Origin: Microbacterium sp. PM5
GTDB lineage: Bacteria > Actinomycetota > Actinomycetes > Actinomycetales > Microbacteriaceae
Length of the DNA stretch: 64,000 bases
Assembly (NCBI RefSeq): GCF_003293595.1
Contig: NZ_CP022162.1
Span: forward strand, 1,536,248 to 1,600,247
Reading direction: 5' to 3'
In this document: piece after piece, positions 25,941 through 34,491 of the stretch
How positions within the stretch are numbered: the first letter of the stretch is position 1
Layout: every line of letters starts with the position of its first letter
The notes under the pieces: model-generated
What the model saw: only the letters and a program-made list of their open reading frames with translations
Told to the model about the DNA's origin: nothing
Database searches by the model: none
Position numbers and translations under genes: made by a program

Positions 25941-26543
25941 CTACGCGCCGGGATGTGACGAATCGGGGTCCTGCTGCTTCTGCTGAGCCGCGACGCTGCG
26001 CCGATGGGCGCGAAGTTTCGGAAGGTCCACGAGCCGCAGTGCCTGCATCCGCGCCGTGCGCATATGCTCGTAGTCCGGGTCGAGATCGGGGCGCGCGGCC
26101 TCGATCCGCAGCGTCCGATCGATGTTGCCGGCCACCTCTGCCCACGCGGCATCCCGCGCGTCCAGGACGAGCTTGCGCAGCTCTTCGGTGTCGTCGGCGC
26201 GACGCCGCAGCTCATGGGCGACGTGCAGCGACTGCTTCTGGCGGCGGCGCAGGTTGCGCACATCGCGACTGCGATAGTCGTGCGTGCCGTCCGAGTCGGT
26301 GTGGCGGCCGCGGGCAGCGCGACGCTGCCGTTCGGTGCGCGCCGCATCGTCCTCCGCTTCCGCGGCGAGGGTCTCCAGGGCTTCCTTGGCCTCGGGGAGA
26401 TACCGATCGAGGTCGAAGTCCTCTCCCTCGGCGAGGATGTGGACGAGGATCGTGTTCTTCAGGCTCAGCCGCGTCGCCGCGGACGCGATGTACAGCCCCT
26501 CCGCGACCACGTCACGGGTGCGTACGCGCTTCTCGTTGACCAC
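25941..26543 (-). CDS. Conserved actinobacterial hypothetical protein, charged and helical
   Basis: A 200-aa hydrophilic protein, nearly all helix. It contains VAEGLYIASAATRLSLKNTILVHILAEGEDFD, then THDYRSRDVRNLRRRQKQSLHVAHELRRRADD and DPDYEHMRTARMQALRLVDLPKL. No enzymatic motif is visible. I recall close relatives in Microbacteriaceae under unreliable enzyme names, so I leave the function open. The GTG start has GAGGGGAGGGG 6-10 nt upstream. It lies just upstream of the tRNA-Arg gene on the same strand. Confidence 0.68.
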   Translation of the reverse strand: MVNEKRVRTRDVVAEGLYIASAATRLSLKNTILVHILAEGEDFDLDRYLPEAKEALETLAAEAEDDAARTERQRRAARGRHTDSDGTHDYRSRDVRNLRRRQKQSLHVAHELRRRADDTEELRKLVLDARDAAWAEVAGNIDRTLRIEAARPDLDPDYEHMRTARMQALRLVDLPKLRAHRRSVAAQQKQQDPDSSHPGA

Positions 26544-26604
26544 GGCATCCCCTCCCCTCGATCCTAGGGAAGACCGACGCCGGGACGGAATGCGCGACGG
26601 GCGC

Positions 26605-26985
26605 TCAGGCCGGCGACGTGTACCGATCGGAGCTGAAGCCGATGATGAAGAACCCGATGGGGGCGAACAGCAGCAGCAGCACGATCGAGAAGAAGGCGCC
26701 GTGCCCGAACCCGCGGCCGATGCGGATCGCCACGATGATGAAGAAGATGACGTTGACGATCGGAACGATCGCCAACAACCCCCACCACGCCGAGAATCCT
26801 GCGATCTTCACCTGGATGAACCAGTTCACGATGGGGATGAGGGCGAGGATGCCGGGGTATCCGGCCTTGCTGAACACCTTCCACATCGCCACGGCGAGCA
26901 GCACGTAATAGACGACGAACAGGACGAGACCGGTGCCGCCGCCGAAAGCCGCCTGCCACTGGTCCAGAGTGCCGGTGTTGTTCAC
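26605..26985 (-). CDS. DUF5684 membrane protein
   Basis: A 126-aa protein with four hydrophobic segments. It has the pattern KVFSKAGYPGILALIPIVNWFIQVKIAGFSAWWGLLAIVPIVNVIFFIIVAIRIGRGFGHG, which marks the DUF5684 family (often found with signal-peptidase-like proteins). The role is unknown. GTG start, 6 nt after TAGGAT (leaderless type). Confidence 0.82.
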   Translation of the reverse strand: MNNTGTLDQWQAAFGGGTGLVLFVVYYVLLAVAMWKVFSKAGYPGILALIPIVNWFIQVKIAGFSAWWGLLAIVPIVNVIFFIIVAIRIGRGFGHGAFFSIVLLLLFAPIGFFIIGFSSDRYTSPA

Positions 26986-27141
26986 GGCGCCATCCTAGGG
27001 GTCGTGCGCGCCCGCCCACCAGCGCGGGCTGCGGCGACCGCACGGGCTGCGGTTAGCACGGGCACGGCACCGGCGGCAAGCCCTTTCGTGTGGCGGAGAG
27101 GGTTCGTACCGTGGAAGTCCGACCTGATGAAAGGAGTCGCC

Positions 27142-27342
27142 ATGGGATTCATCGACGACGCGAAGGACGCGGCCGAGACGGCCGGCCGGAAGATCAAGGA
27201 AGGCTTCGAGGACACGGTCGACCGTGTCTCCGACAAGATCGACGAGGCGAAGGCCGACGCCGAGGTCAAGAAGGCCGAAGCCGAGCGCGACTCCGTCCAC
27301 AAGCGCAACGAGATCAAGGAAGAGATCCGCGGCGACCACTGA
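27142..27342 (+). CDS. Small hydrophilic stress-type protein
   Basis: A 66-aa protein starting MGFIDDAKDAAETAGRKIKEGF. It is a single amphipathic, highly charged helix with alternating Lys/Glu/Asp, like LEA- or CsbD/YtxH-type stress proteins; no exact family is assigned. AAGGAG lies 6 nt upstream of the ATG. A strong terminator follows 18 nt after the stop, so it is a monocistronic unit. Confidence 0.75.
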   Translation: MGFIDDAKDAAETAGRKIKEGFEDTVDRVSDKIDEAKADAEVKKAEAERDSVHKRNEIKEEIRGDH

Positions 27343-27359
27343 GTCGTCTCCTCACGCCG

Positions 27360-27391
27360 AAGGGCCCCGACACGTCCGTGTCGGGGCCCTT
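27360..27391. terminator. 13-bp terminator hairpin
   Basis: AGGGCCCCGACAC (27361-27373) pairs with GTGTCGGGGCCCT (27378-27390) around a GTCC loop, with A and T flanks on the two sides. It ends the small-protein gene on the plus strand and the aldose-epimerase gene on the minus strand. Confidence 0.9.
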
Positions 27392-27416
27392 TCGCGTGAG
27401 AGGGCGACTGCCGCAG

Positions 27417-28397
27417 TCAGATACCGACGGCGGCGATGCGCCAGGATGCCGAGACCGATCCGCCGGCCGGGATGACGATCAGGCCCGCGTCGTAGTCGTA
27501 GCGATCGGCGTTGAAGGCGTCCGGAGCGCAGGTCATCGGCTCGACGGCGAGGCCGGCGCGGTGACCGGGATCGGGCCTGCCGTCGGCCAGCGGCGGGCGG
27601 TCGGCCGTGTGGATCTGCACCCAGGGGCACGCCTGATCCCAGACCATCTCCACGCCGGTACCGGACGGGTCGACCAACCGCACGGTCGCCACACCGTCCG
27701 CGCGGGACAGCCCGGTGAACGCGTGGTCGATCTCCACATCGCCGAGCACCCGCGGCGCGCGCCAGTCGAAACGATCCGAGCCGGCGACCTCGGCGAGCGC
27801 GATGGGAGCGAGCTGGTGGTCGGTGACCTCGAGCACCCGGTCGGCGGGCAGCGTCAACGTCCACCCGTCCAGCGGCGCAGAACCGGCCACCAGATACGGA
27901 TGCGGACCGGTGCCGAACGGCGCGGCATCCGCGCTCTCATTCGTCGCCGCCACGGTCTGGGTGAGACCGTCGGCACCCAACCGGTAGGTCGTCTCCACAC
28001 GCACGCGCCACGGGTAGCCGGACTGCGGCACGATCACCGCCGCCAGCGTGACCGCGTCGGCGGTGTGATCGACGACGGCGAAGTCGAGCCAGACGGCGAG
28101 GCCGTGCAACGCATTCGGGCGGCCGATGTCACTGAGCGCGAGTTCGTAGCTGTGCCCGCCGAAGGAATACGCGCCGTCGACGACGCGATTCGGCCAGGGG
28201 GCGAGAGTGGCACCGCGGAAGGCGGGGCGCACCTCGTCGGCAGCGAAGGGCACGACGAGGTCGCGCCCGTCGAACGTGAGCGCACGCAGCGACGCGCCGA
28301 CGCTGGCGATGTGCGCTTCGTAGGCTCCGTGACGGAGGGTCACGTTGGTCCCCGAGGCGGGAACGGACGCGGTGGTCGGGGCAGGTGTCTGTGGCAT
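27417..28397 (-). CDS. Aldose 1-epimerase family protein
   Basis: A 326-aa mutarotase-fold enzyme. It has ASVGASLRALTFDGRDLVVPF, RGATLAPWPNRVVDGAYSFGG (the conserved APWPNRI-type motif), NALHGLAVWLDF (catalytic His region), FGTGPHPYLV (second His) and LAVEPMTCAPDAFN (catalytic Glu). It interconverts sugar anomers; the exact sugar is not predictable. The ATG at 28397 is preferred because TACGAT lies 7 nt upstream (leaderless); an in-frame ATG three codons earlier overlaps that box. Confidence 0.88.
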   Translation of the reverse strand: MPQTPAPTTASVPASGTNVTLRHGAYEAHIASVGASLRALTFDGRDLVVPFAADEVRPAFRGATLAPWPNRVVDGAYSFGGHSYELALSDIGRPNALHGLAVWLDFAVVDHTADAVTLAAVIVPQSGYPWRVRVETTYRLGADGLTQTVAATNESADAAPFGTGPHPYLVAGSAPLDGWTLTLPADRVLEVTDHQLAPIALAEVAGSDRFDWRAPRVLGDVEIDHAFTGLSRADGVATVRLVDPSGTGVEMVWDQACPWVQIHTADRPPLADGRPDPGHRAGLAVEPMTCAPDAFNADRYDYDAGLIVIPAGGSVSASWRIAAVGI

Positions 28398-28413
28398 CGT
28401 CAACATCGTAGTG

Positions 28414-29244
28414 TCAGGGGCGGTCGCCGGTGGCGACCGGCCGGTCGGGAGTATTCGACCACTGGCTCCAGGAGCCCGGGTACAGAGCCGCGTCGTGGCC
28501 CGCGACCGCGAGCGCCAGAACGGCGTGGGCAGCGGTGATGCCCGAGCCGCAGTAGACACCGACGGACTGTCCCTCCAGATCGGCGTAGCGGGCACGCAGC
28601 ACGTCGGGGGCGAGGAGCCGGCCCTCGGCATCCAGGTTCTCGGTGGTCGGCGCGTTGCGGGCGCCCGGGATGTGTCCGGCGGCGGGGTCGAGCGGTTCGA
28701 CGTCGCCGCGGTAGCGCTCCGGTGCGCGGGCGTCCAGCAGCACGCCGCTGTGTGCGAGGGATGCCGCGGCGTCGATGTCGAGCCTGCGGCGCTGTCCCGC
28801 ATGCAGCGTCACGGCGCCCGGCGTGGGGGTCACCTCGCCGGTCTCGAGGGCCCCTCCGGCGGCGCGCCACGCGCGCAGCCCGCCGTCGAGCACCCGGGCG
28901 GGAACGCCGGCGTCCGTGAGCATCCACCAGGCGCGGGCCGCGGCGAACGAGTTCCAATCGTCGTAGACGACGACGGTGTCGCCGTCATCGATCCCCCAGC
29001 TGCGCACGGAACGCTCGAAGTCAGCCGGAGACGGAAGGGGATGACGCCCCTCGCTCGCAGCCCCGTGCACGGCGAGCTCGCCGTCCATGCGGACGTAGAC
29101 GGCACCGGGCACGTGGCCGTCGCGGTACGCCTCCGCACCGTCGGGGGCGTCGAGACGGTAACGCACATCGAGGACGACCGGCGGCGTGAGAGAGCCCAGC
29201 TGGGCCTTCAGCTCGGAGGGGGTGATGAGGGGAGACATGCTCAT
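28414..29244 (-). CDS. Thiosulfate/3-mercaptopyruvate sulfurtransferase (two-domain rhodanese)
   Basis: A 276-aa protein with two rhodanese domains. The N-terminal one is inactive (VVLDVRYRLDAPDG...VYDDWNSFAAARAWW). The C-terminal one carries the active-site Cys232 in VYCGSGITAAH. The CGSG[IV]T loop favours 3-mercaptopyruvate or a mixed specificity over classical rhodanese (family inference). The ATG lies 7 nt after TAACCT, a leaderless arrangement. It is followed by the epimerase gene after 16 nt. Confidence 0.9.
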   Translation of the reverse strand: MSMSPLITPSELKAQLGSLTPPVVLDVRYRLDAPDGAEAYRDGHVPGAVYVRMDGELAVHGAASEGRHPLPSPADFERSVRSWGIDDGDTVVVYDDWNSFAAARAWWMLTDAGVPARVLDGGLRAWRAAGGALETGEVTPTPGAVTLHAGQRRRLDIDAAASLAHSGVLLDARAPERYRGDVEPLDPAAGHIPGARNAPTTENLDAEGRLLAPDVLRARYADLEGQSVGVYCGSGITAAHAVLALAVAGHDAALYPGSWSQWSNTPDRPVATGDRP

Positions 29245-29271
29245 GGGAGAGAGGTTACGCGCGAGCGCGTA

Positions 29272-29303
29272 CGGGCGGACGCCGACTTCTCGGCATCCGC
29301 CCG
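29272..29303 (-). terminator. Terminator of the GH43 gene
   Basis: CGGGCGGA-C-GCCGA pairs with TCGGC-A-TCCGCCCG around a CTTC loop (13 pairs, one mismatch). It lies 13 nt after the GH43 stop on the minus strand and before the rhodanese gene. Confidence 0.65.
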
Positions 29304-29316
29304 CACGCTCAGGGGA

Positions 29317-32300
29317 TCAGTCCGAGACGCGGCTCAGGTGGCGGCGGCGCCAGATCACGGCCCCACCCGCCAACAGGAGCAGCACCCCGGCGAACGCACC
29401 TGCAACCAGGCCGTCGGACCGACCGCCGGTCGCGGCGAGGTTCGAGCCGCCCGCCGCGGGTGCCGGCGTCGACGCACCTGTGCCCGTGCCCGGATCGCCG
29501 CCCGCGTCGCCGGCGGCGAGCACGGTGATCGCCGCGGACGCGACGACCTCACCATCGACCCGCACCTGGATGGTGTGGCTGCCCGGTTCGAGGTCGGACG
29601 GGATGACGACCGGCGCGGAGAACGCGCCATCGACGACATCCGCCTCCGCGAGCGCCCGGTAGGTGCTGGCCACACCGACCTCGACGCGCGGCACGGTGAA
29701 GTCGCTGCCCGTCACGGTGAGCGCGCCGCCGGCACGAACCTCGGTCGCGCTCAGGGCGATCGACGGGTCGTTCTCGACGGGCGCCTGCGCGGCCGTGAAC
29801 GTCCAGTTGTCGACCTCGAACAGCGGCCCCGTGGCCTCGACCGCCGCGGACTCGGGCTGGGCGAACACGAAGAACACGTCGTGCGTGCCCGTCGCGCCGG
29901 TGACATCGGCGGTGACCGTGGTCCACTCGCCGGCCGTGCCCTCCACCGGGAGCGTCGCGACGACCGGGCCGTCGACGTTGTCCAGGCGGACCTGCACCGA
30001 GGCACCTTCGACCAGCGGCTTCACGCGCGCCGACACCGTCGCCGCACCCTCGCCGAACGCGACCTGCGACAGCGCGGCGAAGTCACCGTCGTCGATGCTG
30101 GACAGCGCCATGTTGCCGTTGCCGTTGTGCTCCGGGAACTCGACCGAGGGCTGGGTCGTCGCCGTCGTCTTCACGCCGAGCTGCCAGGCCAGTGTCTCGG
30201 CCTCGAACGTACGGTACGGGTCGAAGTCTTCGACCTGCGCAACGCCGGCGCGCGTGCCGACGATGGGCTTGATCGTGCCGTCCACATTGAACTCGAGCTT
30301 GTCGATGTGCACCGAGCGGTACCCCTGCGTCTGTCCCGCCGTGCCGAGGGCCTGCGCCCACGCGGCCCCGCGCGTCTGCGCGTGGTACGTGAAGTAGGTC
30401 TCGCCCTTGTAGGTGAACATGTCGGAGTGGTTGTTGCCGCCGTTGCCCGGTCCGAAGAACGTGCTCGGGTTCTGGAAGGCCACACCGGCGTACGTCGATG
30501 CCGGCAGCTTCATCGGGTCATCGGTCATCATGTAGGCGATACCGCCGCGCGACGGATACTGCCCCGGGACCTCGTTCACCTGGAAGTTCGACGAGTACGA
30601 GTAGTAGTACTTGCCGTCCCGCTTGAAGATGGACGATGCCTCGAACATGCCGGGGCCGTCGATCTCGACGGGGTCACCGTCGAGGGTGACCATGTCGTCC
30701 TTCAGCTTCACGACGCGCGTCGACTTCGGGTTCTGCGGTCCCTGGACGTTGGCGCCCGAGCCGATCTGCGAGTTGCCGCCGAAGTACAGGTACGCCTGAC
30801 CGTCGTCGTCGATGAACACCTCGGGGTCGAACAGCCACATGCCGGCGGGGAAGCCCCCGTTGTTGACGTAGTCGCGCGAGACGGTGTCGGGGATGATCTT
30901 CTTGCCGAGCGGATCGGTCCACGGTCCGAGCGGCGAACCGCCCACGACCACGGCCGTGCCGGTGCCGCTGTCGCAGAAGTACAGGTAGACCTTGCCGTCC
31001 TTCTCGATCGCCGCGGGCGCCCACGAGTTGCGCGCCCACGGAGCCGCGCCGCCCTCGCGAGCGATCGGCACGGAGCCGTGATCGACCCAGTTGACCATGT
31101 CGGTCGTCGACATGACGTTCAGCGTCGTGATCGCCCCGTACCCGTTCGACGCCGTCGGAAGCCCGTTGGCGTCCTTCGAGTTGGCCTCGTACTGCTGCGT
31201 GTCGTTGGTCGAGTAGATGTAGAGGCGACCGTTGTAGATGAGGTGGTGCGGGTCGGCGCCGAACTTGTGGCCCACCAGCGGGTTGTGGTCACCGATCGGC
31301 TTGGTCTGCACCTTCTCCAGCGAGGTGAAGCCGGGGCCGGCCGGAGCGTCCGAGATCTTGACGAGCGAGATCTCGTCGACCTGGAAGTCCTGGAGCGCGT
31401 TGGAGTTCCACGGGGTCTCGACGAACAGCCAGTCCATGCCGGGGTGGCGCTGGTCGGCGACGAAGTCCTTCGAGAACGATCCCCACTCGCCCTTGGTGAA
31501 GCTCTGACCACGATCGTCGCAGCCGTTGAAGTTGGCCGGGCAGAAGGTGAAGTTGAACTGCTGGGTGTCGGGGCCCTCGGTGTACTTGAGTTTCGCGCTC
31601 AGGCGGTAGCCCGCCCCGGCCTCGAGCTTGCCGGTGACACTGGCGAACGGACCGGATTGCGTGTTCGTGCGGCCTGTGACCTTCAGCGCGTTCAGGCCGC
31701 TCGCGGCATCCGTCGTCAGCGCCAGCGTGCCGCCGCGTGGAGCCTGCCACCCGGTGAAGCCGTCGACGAAGCGACCGTCGGGCAGCAGGTTGCCGGGGAC
31801 GACCGGCACTTCCGGCACCGTGGGGGTCGTCGGCGTCGTGCTCTGAACCGTCAGTGATGCATCGTCGACGACGAAGGAGGCGACGGTCGTGTCCCACGGC
31901 GTCTCGACGAAGAGGTAGTCGTACGTGTCGACGGCCGGGGTGAAGGTCTTCGTGAGCGTGAGCCATTCACCCGACGTCGCCGTGCCACCGACCACCGGCG
32001 CGCACGCGCTGCGCGAGGCCGTGCAAAGGGTCACGTTGACGTTATGCGTCGCCGGCGTGCCGGTGTATTTGATCGACAGCGACAGATCGTAGGAGCGATC
32101 GGTCTTCAGCTGCCCGGTCACGGTCGCGGCCGGCCCGGACTGGAACCCCGTCCGACCGGAGATCTGGATGGCCCCGGTGCCCGTCCGGGCATCGCTGCTG
32201 GCCGCAAGCGTGCCGCCGAACGGTGCGCTCCAGCCGGCGATGCCGCCTTCGAACGTGCCGTTGCTCAACAGCTCGGTCGTCGCCGCCGTCGCCGGCGAGG

Positions 32301-32403
32301 TCGCGAGCGCCGACAGGACCAGCGCGCCGACGCCGGCGAGTGCGCCGAGACGGCGCAGCGCCGGCCGCGGAGAGGGTGTGGGTGGTTTTTTGTGATGACT
32401 CAC
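29317..32403 (-). CDS. Secreted, wall-anchored GH43 glycoside hydrolase with carbohydrate-binding modules
   Basis: A 1028-aa extracellular enzyme. A signal peptide (1-41) is followed by two related CBM4/9-like beta-sandwich modules (about 44-187 and 205-350), a GH43 five-bladed propeller (about 375-700), a CBM6-like module (about 715-860) and an Ig/IPT-like domain. The C-terminus is a sorting signal, LAATGG (about 989), then a hydrophobic helix and RRRH. GH43 catalytic residues are Asp384 (FGADPHHLIY), Asp526 (LFDPEVF) and Glu588 (MFEASSIF). NPLVGHKFGADP resembles arabinoxylan arabinofuranohydrolases. It probably trims arabinose from plant xylan or arabinan. GTG start with AAAAGGAG 8 nt upstream. 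Confidence 0.88.
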   Translation of the reverse strand: MSHHKKPPTPSPRPALRRLGALAGVGALVLSALATSPATAATTELLSNGTFEGGIAGWSAPFGGTLAASSDARTGTGAIQISGRTGFQSGPAATVTGQLKTDRSYDLSLSIKYTGTPATHNVNVTLCTASRSACAPVVGGTATSGEWLTLTKTFTPAVDTYDYLFVETPWDTTVASFVVDDASLTVQSTTPTTPTVPEVPVVPGNLLPDGRFVDGFTGWQAPRGGTLALTTDAASGLNALKVTGRTNTQSGPFASVTGKLEAGAGYRLSAKLKYTEGPDTQQFNFTFCPANFNGCDDRGQSFTKGEWGSFSKDFVADQRHPGMDWLFVETPWNSNALQDFQVDEISLVKISDAPAGPGFTSLEKVQTKPIGDHNPLVGHKFGADPHHLIYNGRLYIYSTNDTQQYEANSKDANGLPTASNGYGAITTLNVMSTTDMVNWVDHGSVPIAREGGAAPWARNSWAPAAIEKDGKVYLYFCDSGTGTAVVVGGSPLGPWTDPLGKKIIPDTVSRDYVNNGGFPAGMWLFDPEVFIDDDGQAYLYFGGNSQIGSGANVQGPQNPKSTRVVKLKDDMVTLDGDPVEIDGPGMFEASSIFKRDGKYYYSYSSNFQVNEVPGQYPSRGGIAYMMTDDPMKLPASTYAGVAFQNPSTFFGPGNGGNNHSDMFTYKGETYFTYHAQTRGAAWAQALGTAGQTQGYRSVHIDKLEFNVDGTIKPIVGTRAGVAQVEDFDPYRTFEAETLAWQLGVKTTATTQPSVEFPEHNGNGNMALSSIDDGDFAALSQVAFGEGAATVSARVKPLVEGASVQVRLDNVDGPVVATLPVEGTAGEWTTVTADVTGATGTHDVFFVFAQPESAAVEATGPLFEVDNWTFTAAQAPVENDPSIALSATEVRAGGALTVTGSDFTVPRVEVGVASTYRALAEADVVDGAFSAPVVIPSDLEPGSHTIQVRVDGEVVASAAITVLAAGDAGGDPGTGTGASTPAPAAGGSNLAATGGRSDGLVAGAFAGVLLLLAGGAVIWRRRHLSRVSD

Positions 32404-32701
32404 GTCGATGACTCCTTTTGATTGGGTACCTCGGTGCGCCCATCGGCAGGAGCCTCGACGTTCAGTGTGAGCACGCCTCGCGGGGTGTACACTTTCGCCG
32501 TTCCAGACCGAGGCGGCTTCGCCGCCCGTGCACAGTCGGGAACACTCCGACGACTCCTCGGACGGTGGGCGCACGCGAAGTGCAGTGCGAGAACGTGCCG
32601 GCATGCACGCTCTCCCGATCCCTGTCCGGGGAGTCGTCCGGTCTGTGCGAAGACGGCGGCGCTCGGGTGAGCGACACTGCCCCCGACATCCCGTTCGGAT
32701 G

Positions 32702-32724
32702 GAACGTTCGCGATGTTACCGGTA
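32702..32724 (-). promoter_or_regulatory. Two palindromes over the GH43 promoter start region
   Basis: GAACGTTC (32702-32709) and TACCGGTA (32717-32724) are perfect 8-bp palindromes. The second overlaps the -10 box and the first the predicted start, the usual placing of LacI-type operators for sugar-induced hydrolases. The repressor gene is not in the window. Confidence 0.45.
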
Positions 32725-32741
32725 CCACAAAGGAGCGGCAA
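32713..32741 (-). promoter_or_regulatory. Predicted GH43 promoter
   Basis: On the minus strand: -35 TTGCCG (32741-32736), 17-nt spacer, -10 TAACAT (32718-32713), with a start expected near 32706. Confidence 0.5.
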
Positions 32742-32754
32742 GCCCGCTCCCGCG

Positions 32755-32788
32755 GTTTCGATGCCCGTTTCGATGGGTTATCGATAAC
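32755..32788. promoter_or_regulatory. GTTTCGATG direct repeats and GTTATCGATAAC palindrome
   Basis: GTTTCGATG occurs at 32755 and again 12 nt later at 32767. It is followed by the perfect 12-bp palindrome GTTATCGATAAC (32777-32788), whose left half resembles the repeats. The palindrome is a good LacI-family operator candidate and could serve either divergent gene. Confidence 0.5.
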
Positions 32789-32831
32789 AGTCCCCACCCC
32801 GCCTCATGGACATCAACCGGGTCTCGGGTGC

Positions 32832-32856
32832 ATACTTTCAGTATGACTGAAGGTAT
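32832..32856 (+). promoter_or_regulatory. Palindrome centred on the MFS start codon
   Basis: The arms ATACTTTCAGT (32832-32842) and ACTGAAGGTAT (32846-32856) flank the ATG itself, with 10 of 11 positions paired. A second, overlapping repeat, CATACT-TTC-AGTATG, lies at 32831-32845. A repressor bound here, or an mRNA hairpin sequestering the start codon, would control the exporter. Confidence 0.6.
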
Positions 32857-34462
32857 CGTCGACGCAGCGCCGTCCCGGCGCGAATGGATGGGACTCGCGG
32901 TCCTCGCCGCCGGACTCGGCATGATCGTGCTGGATGGGACGATCGTCGGTGTCGCCATGCCCGACATCATCCGCGACCTCACACTCGACCTGACCGACGC
33001 GCAGTGGGTCTCGAGCCTGTACGCGGTGCTGCTCGCGGCGCTCCTGCTGTCCACCGGCAAGCTCGCGGACCGCTTCGGCCGCAAGCTCCTCTTCCTGCTC
33101 GGCATCCTGGTCTTCGTCGGCGGCAGTGTGTGGGCGGCGGCATCCACGACGGGCGGGGCGCTCATCTCGGCGCGCGCCGTGCAGGCCGTCGGCGCCGCGT
33201 TCATCATGCCGTCGACGCTCTCGACGGTGAACGCCGTCTTCCAGGGCCGCTACCGCGCCGCCGCCTTCGGGGTGTGGGGCGCGGTCATCTCGGGCGCCGC
33301 AGCGATCGGACCGCTGGTAGGAGGCGCGCTCACCCAGTACGCCTCGTGGCAGTGGGTGTTCCTGGTGAACCTGCCCTTGGGCGCGGTTGTCTTCGCGCTG
33401 GCACTGTGGGCCGTGCCCGAAACGCGAGGTGCCGGCTTCCGCCGCGGCGCCGACGTCGATGGCGCGTTGCTGTCGGCCATCGGTTTCGGCTCGCTCGTCT
33501 TCGCCGTCATCGAAGGACCCGATCTGGGCTGGTGGACGCCCAAGACCGACCTCGTGATCGCCGGCTGGGTCTGGCCCGCGTCGGCCCCGGTCTCGATCGT
33601 GCCCGTCTGCCTGGCCGTCGGTGCCGTCGCACTGACGCTGTTCGTCTTCTGGGAGCGGCACCGCGAACGCGTGCAACGCGACGCCCTGCTCGATCTGCAC
33701 CTCTTCTCTCTGCGCACCTTCTCGTGGGGCAATGTGACCGCCGCCATGGTCGCCGTCGGCGAGTTCGCGATCATCTTCGTCCTCCCGCTCTACCTCACGG
33801 CGGCGCTCGGGCTGTCGATCATGCAGACGGGTCTGGTCCTGGCCGCCATGGCGTTCGGGGCGTTCGCGTCGGGAGCGGCAGCACGACATCTCGCCGCGCG
33901 GTTCGGCTCCCCCGGCACCGTGCTGATCGGCCTGGCCCTGGAAGTCATCGGCATCGTGATCCTCGCCGGGATCGTCGCCGCCACGACGCCGGGGTGGGTC
34001 ATCGCCCTGCCGCTCGTCCTCTACGGCCTCGGCCTCGGCCTCGCCTCTGCCCAGCTCACGGGCACGGTGCTGCGCGATGTGCCGGTGGAGATCAGCGGCC
34101 AGGGCTCGGCGACGCAGTCGACCGTCCGCCAGATCGGCACGGCGCTCGGCACCGCGTTCGCCGGGGCGGCACTGTCGGTCTCGCTCGCGCTGACCCTTCC
34201 CGGAGCATTGACGGATGCCGGGATCACCGGCCCCGCGGCGTCACAGCTCGCCGACGCGACGCGGACGTCGGCGGGCACCCTGATCTCACAGCTGCGCGCG
34301 GAGGGCTCCGCCAGCATGCTCGGAGCACAGACCGATGCCGCCGTGCACGCCCTCTCGGCAGGGTTCGCCGACGCGACCCGCTGGTCACTGCTGCTCGCGT
34401 CGCTGTTCCTCCTGCTGGGTCTCGTCGGCGCCGCGCAGCTGCGGCGGTTCGCCCGGCGTTAG
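32843..34462 (+). CDS. DHA2-family (14-TM) MFS drug exporter
   Basis: A 539-aa proton-driven exporter. It begins MTEGIVDAAPSRREWMGLAVLAAGLGMIVLDGTIVGVAMP, a DHA2 motif with the conserved LD.TIV.VA, followed by motif A GKLADRFGRKLLF and about 14 hydrophobic segments. The ATG sits inside a palindrome (separate entry). The substrate is unknown; the family exports drugs, dyes or toxic metabolites. No dedicated regulator is adjacent; the divergent GH43 gene is functionally unrelated. Confidence 0.92.
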   Translation: MTEGIVDAAPSRREWMGLAVLAAGLGMIVLDGTIVGVAMPDIIRDLTLDLTDAQWVSSLYAVLLAALLLSTGKLADRFGRKLLFLLGILVFVGGSVWAAASTTGGALISARAVQAVGAAFIMPSTLSTVNAVFQGRYRAAAFGVWGAVISGAAAIGPLVGGALTQYASWQWVFLVNLPLGAVVFALALWAVPETRGAGFRRGADVDGALLSAIGFGSLVFAVIEGPDLGWWTPKTDLVIAGWVWPASAPVSIVPVCLAVGAVALTLFVFWERHRERVQRDALLDLHLFSLRTFSWGNVTAAMVAVGEFAIIFVLPLYLTAALGLSIMQTGLVLAAMAFGAFASGAAARHLAARFGSPGTVLIGLALEVIGIVILAGIVAATTPGWVIALPLVLYGLGLGLASAQLTGTVLRDVPVEISGQGSATQSTVRQIGTALGTAFAGAALSVSLALTLPGALTDAGITGPAASQLADATRTSAGTLISQLRAEGSASMLGAQTDAAVHALSAGFADATRWSLLLASLFLLLGLVGAAQLRRFARR

Positions 34463-34487
34463 GCTCGGGCAGCGGCGTTAGGCTCGG
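34454..34487 (+). repeat. Duplicated 15-mer containing a TAGGCT promoter box
   Basis: CGGCGTTAGGCTCGG occurs at 34454-34468 and again at 34473-34487. The TAG of the first copy is the MFS stop codon. The TAGGCT of the second copy (34479-34484) is the -10 box 7 nt upstream of the next gene. Confidence 0.85.
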
Positions 34488-34491
34488 CACC

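Larger units (their letters stand above)
32404..32842. other. 439-nt divergent regulatory region between GH43 and MFS genes
   Basis: No gene is evident. It holds a predicted GH43 promoter about 310 nt before that gene, several short perfect palindromes and repeated GTTTCGATG units (separate entries), and GTGTACAC at 32485-32492. The GH43 mRNA would carry a leader of about 300 nt unless a closer promoter exists. Confidence 0.6.

Noticed and set aside
28345..31857. A 1170-codon open frame on the plus strand opposite the GH43, rhodanese and epimerase genes
   Set aside because: It is the antisense shadow of GC-rich third positions; its Arg/Gly/Val/Asp/His-rich product has no domain pattern and runs across three genuine genes and a terminator.
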